A stretch of 15,071 bases of DNA, taken from an uncultured Kangiella sp. GTDB taxonomy: Bacteria > Pseudomonadota > Gammaproteobacteria > Enterobacterales > DSM-103792. The stretch covers positions 1 to 15,071 of the forward strand of contig CAMLNB010000071.1 in the NCBI GenBank assembly GCA_946481205.1. Direction: 5' to 3'. Below are positions 1-7,487 of this stretch, piece after piece. A model generated the notes under the pieces. The model worked only from the letters and a program-made list of their open reading frames with translations. It was not told where the DNA came from and made no database searches. Numbering within the stretch: the stretch's first letter is position 1; every line of letters starts with the position of its first letter. The position numbers and the translations under genes are program-made.

Positions 1-3000
1 CAACGGCATAGTCAACGGTGAAACCACCCTGGGCGTTGTCGCCGACAAAATGCGCCAACGACAGCAGCGACCAGGCGACTGATTGGGTGCTGTACCAGCT
101 GGCGCCCGATAACTCGTCAGCGATGGTATCGGCCAGATCTTTGGCGCGGAAGCTGTCGTTCAGTTTGACCAGGCTTTCCAGCAACACGGCGCGATCACGC
201 AGTTCGGAACCGAAGGTCGTGCCTTCGCGTTCGTATTTGCTGACTTGCAGATCAGCATTGGCGGTCAGCGCTTTTGCGACATCGGTCAAACCGGCCTGAG
301 TGTAGGCCGCAGCGAGCAACCAGCGCGCCGAGTTCGGCAACTTCGGTTGTTCGCGCAGCCGGTTCATTGCGCCGAGTTCGGCGCTGCCGGCCAGTGTCAG
401 CGTGTACAGCCGATAGGCTTGATCGAGCGCGTTTTCGTTATTGCCCGGCACCCACACCTGCGCCCGCGATTTCTGAAATGCTTTCCAGGACGACAGCATA
501 TTGGCCGGCACGCTGTAGCCGGCTTTTTGCGCTTCCAGCAGGAAGTGGCCGACGTAGGTGCTGCTCCAGCTGTTCCAGTCATTGGCGCCCGGCCAGTAAC
601 CGAAACCACCGCTGGCTTGTTGGTACTGCCGCAAGCGTTCAATACCGGCGCTGACATTCTGCTGCACCCGTTGTTGTTCGCCCGGCGAGAGTTTCAGCAG
701 CTTGTTCAGGTATATCTGCGGGAACGCCGCCGACGTGGTTTGCTCGACGCAACCGTGCGGATACTGCATCAGGTACTGCAGCCGATCACTGAGGTTCAAC
801 GCCGGTACAACCGACGCTTCCAGCGTCGTGATATTGGTGCCGGCAAGGCCATGCGGGGTCACCGTGGTGTCCCAGCTTTCGCCCGGCTTCAGCACTTTCT
901 TCTGAACGATATTGCTGGCCGGATTCGGCGCCCGGACGTCGATATCGATCACCTGTTCAGCGTGTTCCTTGCCGGCGGTAGCGATGACGGTCACCCGCGT
1001 TTTGCCTAGTTGGTCGCCAACCTTGAGCGTGACAAAGCCGAGTTTGTCGCCGGTGCGATCAAACGTCAGTGTCTGTTTGCTGTCGCCAACAATGCTCAGT
1101 GGCGCATCGACCTTGGCGCTGAGTTCGACCGATTTGATGCGATCATCCAGCACAAACACCGACGCCGGCAGTCGCAGTTCTTCACCGGGGCCCAGCACGC
1201 GCGGCAACGTGGCTTGCACCATCACCGGCTGGCGGACACTGACCGATTTCTCGCTGCTGCCGTACGCGCCTTGCTGACCGGCCACCACCATCACCCGCAC
1301 GGCACCGACATAAGGCGGCAGCGCGATGTCGTGGCTGGCTTTCTTGCCAGCTTCCAGCTGGAACGGCCCGACAAAACGCACCACCGGCGGGAACCGTTTA
1401 CGCTCTTTGTTGGCGTCGTTGTTCAGTGCGCCATCGGAACCACCGAGCGCGAGCAGGCGTTCCAGCGCACCGCCGTAAGCACCGATGACTTCGTCGAACA
1501 TGTCCCAGGTGCGGACGCCGAGCGCTTCGCGTTTGTAGAACTCGCCGTGCAGATTCGGCGTCTTGTAATTGGTCAGGCCGAGCAGGCCTTCGTCGACCAC
1601 GGCCAGCGTGTAAGTCATCGCGTTGCCGTTTTCTTCACTGACACCGACTTTGATGGTCGTTTCCGGGCGCACTTCGTCGGCAACGGCGATCTGCGGCTTC
1701 AGGTGCGTCGCCGGATCGCTGACCAGCAGCGGCATCACGCCGTACAGACGGATCGGTCGGTCGTTGGTTTTGTTTTCGTGCGGCTGCAGCAAGCTGACGC
1801 TGACATAGACGTTCGGCGCCATGTTGCTGGTAACCGGCAGTTCAAACGTTTCCCGTTTGCCGTCCAGTTCCAGCCACTGTTGCGACAGGATGCTGCTGCC
1901 ATTTTCCACCGAGACCAGCGCGCGGCCTTGGCTTGCCGGCGGCAAATGGATCACCGCCGTCTCACCGACCTGATAGTTCGTCTTGTCGGCATACAAGGTC
2001 AGCGCATTGGCGCCGGGGCCGCTTTGTTCGGCGGCACGACCGGCCCAACCCGGCCAGTCGATGTAAACGATTTGCGCCGCGCAGTGGCCGCCGTCGAGAT
2101 CGCAGGCGCGCACCAGGTAGCGACCCCATTCCGGGTATTTCACTTCGAACTGCCATTGGCCGCTGCCATCGCTGCTGCTGACCACTTCTTTCAGCAACTG
2201 CCGGTGGTTGTAACTGCTTTCGAAATTGGCCAGACCGTCGCCGGATTGATCCCACCACCAGCGCCATTCCAGTTTGTACACCGACATTTCCAGCTGGCCG
2301 ATCGACACCGGTTTGCCATCGGCATCAAGCGTTGCAATCTGCACCGGATGCTTTTGATCGGTCAGCAACATGTTGCGTGCCAGATCGCCTTTCGGCAGTT
2401 TGATGCCGACATAGTGCTGGTACGGATGAAACGCCGCAGTCTGGCTGGCGATGCTGAACGCACCGCCCGGCTCGAATACACGGGTGGTGAATTCGGCGGT
2501 CAGGAAACCGGCGGCACTTTCATCGGCAACGATGTCGGCGTTGATCACCGCGCGGCCGTTGGCGTCGAGTCTGCCTTCCCAGATCTGTTGCTCATCGCCA
2601 CGATAAACCCGGGTCGGATCATCAAAGCGGAAATCGGCGGCGCGGGTGAAGCTGGTCGGCCGCGGTTTCAGTTTGACCGCGACATCGGCTTTGAGCTCGG
2701 CGGCACTGGCACCGTGCAACCATTGGCTGAACAGTTTCAGTTCGTTGCTGTCGTCTTTCTTCAATGACTCGCCGGTTTCGAGTTCGATCTTCAACCGGTT
2801 CGGCATCACGGTTTCGATTTTGACCGTGCGCTCGAAGGTCCGGCCGCCAAGTTTGACCAAGGCGCGCCAGTTACCGGTCTGATCGTCATCATGGGTTTTG
2901 ACCGCGAAGGCATAGAAATCGCCAACCGGATTGGTCAGCGTCTGGCTGTGCACGGTCTGGCCTTGCGGGTTGGTCAGCTCGAGCGTCGCTGGATGCGAAT

Positions 3001-4987
3001 CCGGAATCGCGTTGAGCGGGTCCTGCAAGACAAAGGTCAGGTGCAGGGTATCGCCCGGGCGCCAGACACCGCGCTCGCCATAAATCGATCCCTTGATGCC
3101 GCGTTCGACTTGCACGCCGCCGACATCAAAATGCGATACCGGCAGCGCAACACCTTCGCCGAGTTTCAGATAGCCGCGCTGCTGGTTTTTCTCGGCCTTG
3201 ATATAGAACGGCCGCACATCCGGGGCAACAGTGACCATGCCTTGGGCATTGGTGGTCTCGCGCTGGATTTCCTGATTCTGATAATTGAACAGCGTCAACT
3301 GGGCGCCGGAGATCGGCTCGCCCGTCCGCAGATTGGTCGCGACCAGCGCCAGCTTGCCGTCATTGCCGGCCTTGGCGATCAAGCCGATGTTGGCGGCGAT
3401 CAGGTTGCGATGCGACTTGGCGTTTTCATTGTGCTGAAAGTAGGCGTCTTTGCACGGGTTGCGCCGATCGGTCCACCAGTTGTCACTGTAATAGCCGCCT
3501 TCGTAATCCTCGGCAAAATCCCAGCCAGACGGATCGGTTTCGCTGAGCTCATCGCCATTGTCTGGCATCGGGTCCGCTGGCACCGGCACCGCTTTCTCGG
3601 CGTCGCTGCATGCGTAGAGACTGTTGCCACGGTTGATGGTCAGGCTCAAGCGATACATGCCACCCGGATCGTTCTTGACCAGTTCATCGACATCGATGGC
3701 AAACCGGCGCCACTGGTTCATTGGCCCGGCGCCAAGCGTTATCGTTTTGCGCCAGAGATAGCGGCCGACCCGTTTCAGCTCGTAGCTGCCACCAAGTGGA
3801 TTGACCTGCAAGAATTGGCCGAGGTTGTTGTCGTAAACACGGAAGGCCGTGACTTGCACCGAGGCGACGTTCATCGCTTCGAATGGCACGGTCAGCTTGT
3901 CGGCATCGGGCAGAATCGAGCCGTTGCCAACAAAACGCACCGCCGGTTGTTCGGTCGCAAACGCAACCGTTTGCTTGTATTCCTGACCGAGCGTGCGGCC
4001 ATCGCTGGCACGCAGCGCGTCGTTGACCGTCACTGTCACTTCGCCGGACGGCGGTTCGCTCAGCATCAGCGTGATGCTGTTGCCTTCAACTCGGCTGCTG
4101 AACTCGCCGCTGCTGACACTGATTAGCCCCGACAGATCCTGTTGCCGGTCGAGCAGCTCGGAGAAATCAATCCGGATGCTGGCAGAACCCTCGGCTTGCG
4201 TTCCGCCATTGCGCGCTTCGGCGCGGGTCAGCGCAAAGACGCCGCGAGCGGCAATGGCCAGACTGTACTCGCCAACCGTGTTGTCGCCGGTCGCGCCAAT
4301 CTTGCCGGCATCCCAGCTGAACTTCAGCGTCGCTTCCTGCTGCTGGCGATTCAGTGGTTCGGTGGTCAACAGATGGCTGGTGCCGTTGGCACCGTGCTGC
4401 CAGGTCAGGGCAACGTTTTCATCGAGGTAACGAGCGCTGAACAGTTTTTCAATCGCGTCGGCATCGGCGACATCGGCGGTATTGAGCGCGGCTTTGACCA
4501 CCATCTGGCCGCTGTTGCTCGGGCTGATGGTAACGCTCTCGATCGCAAAATCGATACCCTGCGGAATGACATCGACCGTGAAGGTGTAATCACCGAGCGC
4601 GGGCGGCAGGCTGACCAGTTTGCCGCCTTTCAGTTTGATTTCGTAACGCTGGCCGGAATTCAGCGGCTGGTTCGGCACCAGCAGCAATTCGCGCGGATTG
4701 TTGAACACCGCGGCAGCATTGACTGCCGGGCTGATCGCAAACAGTTCCGGGAACGGTTTGCCGACATCGGCTTCGCTGATCACGTCATTGACGAAGCGCA
4801 ACCGGATCTGGGCGTTGCGTGACACCAAGCCAGCGCTGTGCTCGGCCAAATACTCGGCCCATTTCGGATCATTCTTGATCGCCACGGCTTCGGCGACCGG
4901 TGCGTCGGCGCCATCCTTGCCGCCACATGCCACTAAGGTCACTGCGGTGAGCAGGCCTATCAGAATCATTCTTACAACGGTGGCCAT
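1..4987 (-). CDS. Large bacterial alpha-2-macroglobulin lipoprotein (3' end beyond window)
   Basis: Alpha-2-macroglobulins are protease traps: a protease cuts a bait region, the protein collapses around it, and an internal thioester links to it covalently. 1662 residues are visible and the frame is open to the left edge. Residues 1-21 form a lipoprotein signal ending in the lipobox LVAC, with Cys21 as the lipidated residue. A macroglobulin-domain signature GVWRPGDT lies near 640-647, an A2M-domain segment (FVGPF, then YVGAVRVMVVAG) near 1205-1236, and the thioester motif CVEQ at 1413-1416 inside PHGCVEQTTS, followed by the start of the helical thioester domain. The other cysteines I found are 460, 512, 962 and 969, which could form two disulfides. 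The start at 4987 is favoured over the internal Met7 because a strong AGGGAGGGG ribosome site sits just before it. The CVEQ is about 225 residues later than in E. coli YfhM, as expected for a longer subfamily. E. coli yfhM sits beside pbpC; whether that holds here lies outside the window. Family assignment is secure. Confidence 0.95.
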   Translation of the reverse strand, partial: MATVVRMILIGLLTAVTLVACGGKDGADAPVAEAVAIKNDPKWAEYLAEHSAGLVSRNAQIRLRFVNDVISEADVGKPFPELFAISPAVNAAAVFNNPRELLLVPNQPLNSGQRYEIKLKGGKLVSLPPALGDYTFTVDVIPQGIDFAIESVTISPSNSGQMVVKAALNTADVADADAIEKLFSARYLDENVALTWQHGANGTSHLLTTEPLNRQQQEATLKFSWDAGKIGATGDNTVGEYSLAIAARGVFALTRAEARNGGTQAEGSASIRIDFSELLDRQQDLSGLISVSSGEFSSRVEGNSITLMLSEPPSGEVTVTVNDALRASDGRTLGQEYKQTVAFATEQPAVRFVGNGSILPDADKLTVPFEAMNVASVQVTAFRVYDNNLGQFLQVNPLGGSYELKRVGRYLWRKTITLGAGPMNQWRRFAIDVDELVKNDPGGMYRLSLTINRGNSLYACSDAEKAVPVPADPMPDNGDELSETDPSGWDFAEDYEGGYYSDNWWTDRRNPCKDAYFQHNENAKSHRNLIAANIGLIAKAGNDGKLALVATNLRTGEPISGAQLTLFNYQNQEIQRETTNAQGMVTVAPDVRPFYIKAEKNQQRGYLKLGEGVALPVSHFDVGGVQVERGIKGSIYGERGVWRPGDTLHLTFVLQDPLNAIPDSHPATLELTNPQGQTVHSQTLTNPVGDFYAFAVKTHDDDQTGNWRALVKLGGRTFERTVKIETVMPNRLKIELETGESLKKDDSNELKLFSQWLHGASAAELKADVAVKLKPRPTSFTRAADFRFDDPTRVYRGDEQQIWEGRLDANGRAVINADIVADESAAGFLTAEFTTRVFEPGGAFSIASQTAAFHPYQHYVGIKLPKGDLARNMLLTDQKHPVQIATLDADGKPVSIGQLEMSVYKLEWRWWWDQSGDGLANFESSYNHRQLLKEVVSSSDGSGQWQFEVKYPEWGRYLVRACDLDGGHCAAQIVYIDWPGWAGRAAEQSGPGANALTLYADKTNYQVGETAVIHLPPASQGRALVSVENGSSILSQQWLELDGKRETFELPVTSNMAPNVYVSVSLLQPHENKTNDRPIRLYGVMPLLVSDPATHLKPQIAVADEVRPETTIKVGVSEENGNAMTYTLAVVDEGLLGLTNYKTPNLHGEFYKREALGVRTWDMFDEVIGAYGGALERLLALGGSDGALNNDANKERKRFPPVVRFVGPFQLEAGKKASHDIALPPYVGAVRVMVVAGQQGAYGSSEKSVSVRQPVMVQATLPRVLGPGEELRLPASVFVLDDRIKSVELSAKVDAPLSIVGDSKQTLTFDRTGDKLGFVTLKVGDQLGKTRVTVIATAGKEHAEQVIDIDVRAPNPASNIVQKKVLKPGESWDTTVTPHGLAGTNITTLEASVVPALNLSDRLQYLMQYPHGCVEQTTSAAFPQIYLNKLLKLSPGEQQRVQQNVSAGIERLRQYQQASGGFGYWPGANDWNSWSSTYVGHFLLEAQKAGYSVPANMLSSWKAFQKSRAQVWVPGNNENALDQAYRLYTLTLAGSAELGAMNRLREQPKLPNSARWLLAAAYTQAGLTDVAKALTANADLQVSKYEREGTTFGSELRDRAVLLESLVKLNDSFRAKDLADTIADELSGASWYSTQSVAWSLLSLAHFVGDNAQGGFTVDYAV

Positions 4988-4989
4988 CG

Positions 4990-4998
4990 CCCCTCCCT
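4990..4998 (-). promoter_or_regulatory. Strong Shine-Dalgarno site of the alpha-2-macroglobulin gene
   Basis: On the minus strand AGGGAGGGG ends two bases before the ATG at 4987. It is the best ribosome binding site in the window. It decides the start in favour of 4987 over the in-frame ATG six codons further in, which has no comparable site. Confidence 0.75.
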
Positions 4999-5004
4999 GG
5001 TTGC

Positions 5005-5042
5005 TACGAAATAATCGGTATTGGTCAGCAGTCTTACGAAAT
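5005..5042. repeat. Pair of TACGAAAT direct repeats before the alpha-2-macroglobulin gene
   Basis: TACGAAAT occurs at 5005-5012 and again at 5035-5042. The start-to-start distance is 30 bases, about three helical turns, so the same face of the DNA is presented twice. It lies in the 130-base leader between the FHA gene and the alpha-2-macroglobulin gene. An operator role is a guess; no known regulator is recognised. Confidence 0.4.
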
Positions 5043-5064
5043 CGAGATTGTGGTATCGATCTCG
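5043..5064. repeat. Inverted repeat CGAGAT-N10-ATCTCG
   Basis: Six-base perfect arms at 5043-5048 and 5059-5064 are separated by 10 bases, immediately next to the second TACGAAAT copy. It could be a dimeric-regulator site or a weak RNA hairpin in the alpha-2-macroglobulin leader. No T-run follows, so it is not a convincing terminator. Confidence 0.35.
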
Positions 5065-5077
5065 CGGAATCGGTGTG

Positions 5078-5093
5078 CTTGAAATGGTTCAAG
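5078..5093. repeat. Inverted repeat CTTGAA-N4-TTCAAG
   Basis: Perfect six-base arms flank ATGG. The site is 24 bases past the FHA stop codon and about 90 bases before the alpha-2-macroglobulin start. It could be an operator or the base of a short hairpin. No clear -35/-10 pair could be assigned in this leader. Confidence 0.35.
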
Positions 5094-5117
5094 GCGTTCG
5101 CCGCAGTGGTGTCAGCC

Positions 5118-6113
5118 TCAGTGTTGTGGGCCGCTCGGTATCAGCTTATCGCTGTCCGGCGCCGCCATGCCTTGCTGCAGATCCGCGCGAGTCTGTTGCA
5201 GGAAGGCATCGAGTGGCTGATCGGCATCGCGGCGACTGTCGTTGGCATGCAACTGCAGATGCAGCGGCGGTTGTGAACGGAAGTCGGGCTCCAGAAATAC
5301 GCTTTGGATCCAGAACAACGCCAGCATTGGCCAGGCAATCGCCACCGCGGTCAACATCGACCGGCGCCGGCTCAGCGTGCTGAAGGCGCGCAATTGCCAA
5401 GCAAACAAGCCGGTGAATACGGTGGCGGCAAGCAGCACATTGAGAATCGCGGCGACGTCATTGCTGGAGTAGTAATAGCTGACGCGCTGCAGCAACTCGA
5501 TGTTGAGCTTCCAGACCAGAAACGCAATGCAGGCGATGGTCAGCTGCAAACCAAAGCGCCAGCGGTGCAGCAGCAAGCGGCTGATGAAGCCGGTGATCAC
5601 CGCAACCAGCAAGGGCATCAGCAGTTCCGCGGCTTGATTGAGCAGCACACTCTGCAAGGTCAGCGGCCCGATCCGGTGCAGATAAGTCAGCGCCACTTCC
5701 ACTGCAAACAGGAAAACCAACAGCGCCAGGGCAAACGGCAAGCGCTCGACCAACGCCAACGAACCCGGTACCGCTTGCGGCCGATGCGCTGGCGCGACCG
5801 GCGTATCCGGGCGCAGCACGCGAATTTGCGTGTGGCCAAGCTGCAACGTTGCCGGCAGCAAGATGGGTTCCGGCGCATAACCGAGTTTGCGCGTGCCGAG
5901 TCGGCTGCCGTTTTCATGCGACAGATTGCGTACCTGCAGCTGACCTGTAACGGTTTGCTCCAGTTGCAAATGATCCGCCGATACGGTGTCGTCGGCGAGG
6001 ATCAGATCGTTGTCATAGCCGCGGCCGATGCGATACGGAAACTGGCGCACGCGCCGATACTGCGGCTGGCCGCGACCGCGCGTGATGATCTCGAGTATCA
6101 GCGCGGTTGCCAT
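5118..6113 (-). CDS. FHA-domain membrane protein (N-terminal FHA, about five membrane helices)
   Basis: FHA domains bind phosphothreonine peptides. Residues about 5-100 carry the family signature: GRGYDNDL around Gly30-Arg31, Ser45 and His48 in VSADH, and HENGS with Asn68-Gly69. After a Pro/Ala linker (103-117) come five hydrophobic segments at about 121-143, 151-178, 186-203, 219-240 and 252-272, then a polar, charged tail of about 59 residues. With the FHA domain in the cytoplasm, five helices would place the tail in the periplasm. The start overlaps the end of the protease gene by 16 bases, and a GGAG lies 8 bases before the ATG inside that gene, so the two are probably translationally coupled. 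No kinase or phosphatase gene is visible in the window. The FHA call is firm; the function of the membrane part is unknown. Confidence 0.85.
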   Translation of the reverse strand: MATALILEIITRGRGQPQYRRVRQFPYRIGRGYDNDLILADDTVSADHLQLEQTVTGQLQVRNLSHENGSRLGTRKLGYAPEPILLPATLQLGHTQIRVLRPDTPVAPAHRPQAVPGSLALVERLPFALALLVFLFAVEVALTYLHRIGPLTLQSVLLNQAAELLMPLLVAVITGFISRLLLHRWRFGLQLTIACIAFLVWKLNIELLQRVSYYYSSNDVAAILNVLLAATVFTGLFAWQLRAFSTLSRRRSMLTAVAIAWPMLALFWIQSVFLEPDFRSQPPLHLQLHANDSRRDADQPLDAFLQQTRADLQQGMAAPDSDKLIPSGPQH

Positions 6114-7390
6114 TCGAAATGCTCCAGAAATTCCTGCAACAGCTTCATGCCGTTATCGAGCGTCACCGAAGACAGATCGAGCGTGAACAGCATGCCTTCG
6201 CGCTCATGGCCGGTCATCGCCATCAGCACCATAAAATCGGTCAACCCGGGATAGCGTTTGTAGGGACGGGCGCAGACATTGGCCTTGAACGATTGTCCGG
6301 ACAGCTCGACGAAACGGACGCTGCAGTGGAAATTGCCGACGTCAGTTTCATCGGCATCGGACAAGAAATGGCTGTTGTGCCGTTTCTGGTATTCGCGATA
6401 GAACGCCCGCGCGCTCAGCGTGTCGCTCTCCAACCAGAAAAACTGATAGGCAATGCTGCCGGCACGCTGGCGGCCGGACAGATAGACGTCATCTTGGCCG
6501 CTGCAATTGGTGGCGATTTCGGCGTAAGGTTTCTTGTCGGTGGCCGGTTCGGTTTCGCCCCAGCAATCGAGGCGCTGGGAAATTTCACCGGGCACCGAGA
6601 ATTTGCCGACTTGCTGCTTTGGCCAGGGCTTGGCAAAGAAATCGGCAAGCAACTGATCTTGGTTCAGCGTCAGTTGTTCGGTCAGGGTTTGCTGCAAATC
6701 ATCCGCCGGTTGGTAATCGCGCTCGCTGGCGCGCAACACCAGGGCATCGAGAAAATGTGCCGGCACCAGAAAGCCGACGGCTTCGCCGGCGGTGGCGACA
6801 TTGACACCGACCACGCGGCCTTCGGCGTCGAGCGCCGGGCCGCCGCTCATGCCCGGATTGATATTGCCGCTGAAATGGATTTTGTCGTACAGCGCTTTTT
6901 CCAGCAGGCCGTTGGCACTGCCCGGCACGATCGCCAGATCGAGTCCGAGTGGATGGCCCATCGCAAACAATGCGACACCTTTTTGTGGCAGACCGGTCGT
7001 GTGGTGTGGGCTGCCGAGCGTCTGTTCGGCTTTCAGCAGCGCCAGATCATGGATGACATCGACCGCGATCACGGTCAACGGACCGCGCTCGCCGCTGACG
7101 CTCTGCCATTCCAGACGGTAGCGCGTCGGCTCATGGACGGCGTCGGCCACTACGTGGAAATTGCTGGCCAGCACATCGCCACGAGCAATGACAAAACCGG
7201 TGCCAAGCGAGGATTTTTTGTCGGTGCCGGGCGAGATGACTTCGATGCGGTACACCGAGTCTTTGTGCGCGGCATAAAGCTGCTGCGCGAGATCGGCCGC
7301 CTGCATTGGCAGCGCCATCAGCGCCAGACCTGATATCAGGATCAGGCCGCACACCCTAGGGAACAACCAACCGGCAACCGCGTTGTTCAT
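6098..7390 (-). CDS. Secreted trypsin-like (S1C) serine protease with a cysteine-containing C-terminal domain
   Basis: Residues 1-31 are a Sec signal peptide: hydrophobic core about 13-27, likely cut after MQA at 31. Residues about 35-220 are a trypsin fold with a full catalytic triad: His79 in SNFHVV, Asp115 in HDLALL and Ser182 in NPGMSGGP. The GTGFVI strand before His79 and the spacing resemble DegP/HtrA-type proteases, but I see no PDZ domain. The remaining 210 residues (221-430) match no family I recognise and contain four cysteines (276, 296, 356, 373) that could form two disulfides, consistent with a periplasmic location. The gene follows a hairpin-rich gap after the DUF945 gene and overlaps the FHA gene. 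A chaperone or quality-control role is possible, but the unusual C-terminal half suggests a specific partner instead. Protease call firm, substrate unknown. Confidence 0.9.
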   Translation of the reverse strand: MNNAVAGWLFPRVCGLILISGLALMALPMQAADLAQQLYAAHKDSVYRIEVISPGTDKKSSLGTGFVIARGDVLASNFHVVADAVHEPTRYRLEWQSVSGERGPLTVIAVDVIHDLALLKAEQTLGSPHHTTGLPQKGVALFAMGHPLGLDLAIVPGSANGLLEKALYDKIHFSGNINPGMSGGPALDAEGRVVGVNVATAGEAVGFLVPAHFLDALVLRASERDYQPADDLQQTLTEQLTLNQDQLLADFFAKPWPKQQVGKFSVPGEISQRLDCWGETEPATDKKPYAEIATNCSGQDDVYLSGRQRAGSIAYQFFWLESDTLSARAFYREYQKRHNSHFLSDADETDVGNFHCSVRFVELSGQSFKANVCARPYKRYPGLTDFMVLMAMTGHEREGMLFTLDLSSVTLDNGMKLLQEFLEHFEWQPR

Positions 7391-7412
7391 GCCACGATCT
7401 CGGAATCGTCAA

Positions 7413-7429
7413 CAGAGAAACCGTCTCTG
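7413..7429. repeat. Short hairpin CAGAGA-N5-TCTCTG in the protease leader
   Basis: Perfect six-base arms with a five-base loop lie 22 bases before the protease ATG. It directly follows, in the direction of transcription, the larger hairpin at 7438-7467. It could lie within the protease 5' leader or form the tail of the termination region. Confidence 0.45.
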
Positions 7430-7437
7430 AATAAGCA

Positions 7438-7467
7438 ACCCGGCAAAGCGCAATGGCTTTGCCGGGT
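7438..7467 (-). terminator. Hairpin terminator candidate after the DUF945 gene
   Basis: Perfect 11-base arms (ACCCGGCAAAG and its complement) at 7438-7448 and 7457-7467 enclose an 8-base loop. The site is 20 bases beyond the DUF945 stop. Reading on the minus strand, the stem is followed by TTGCTTATT, a broken rather than solid T-run. It is a plausible but leaky intrinsic terminator, so the protease gene may be partly read through from upstream. Confidence 0.6.
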
Positions 7468-7487
7468 CGTCCTGCTGCAAAACGCGA

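Noticed and set aside
1010..2767. Long plus-strand open frame (585 codons) opposite the alpha-2-macroglobulin
   Set aside because: It is antisense to a clear family member with an intact motif set; its product is Arg/Gln/His-rich with no recognisable domain. Such frames arise from strong codon bias on the other strand.
2891..4126. Plus-strand open frame (411 codons)
   Set aside because: Also antisense to the alpha-2-macroglobulin, with no domain and no ribosome site that stands out.
5043..5093. Terminator for the FHA gene
   Set aside because: The inverted repeats here are short and AT-balanced and lack a following T-run.
5304..7333. Plus-strand frames opposite the FHA and protease genes
   Set aside because: The minus-strand proteins carry the FHA signature and the catalytic triad; the plus frames are low-complexity shadows.
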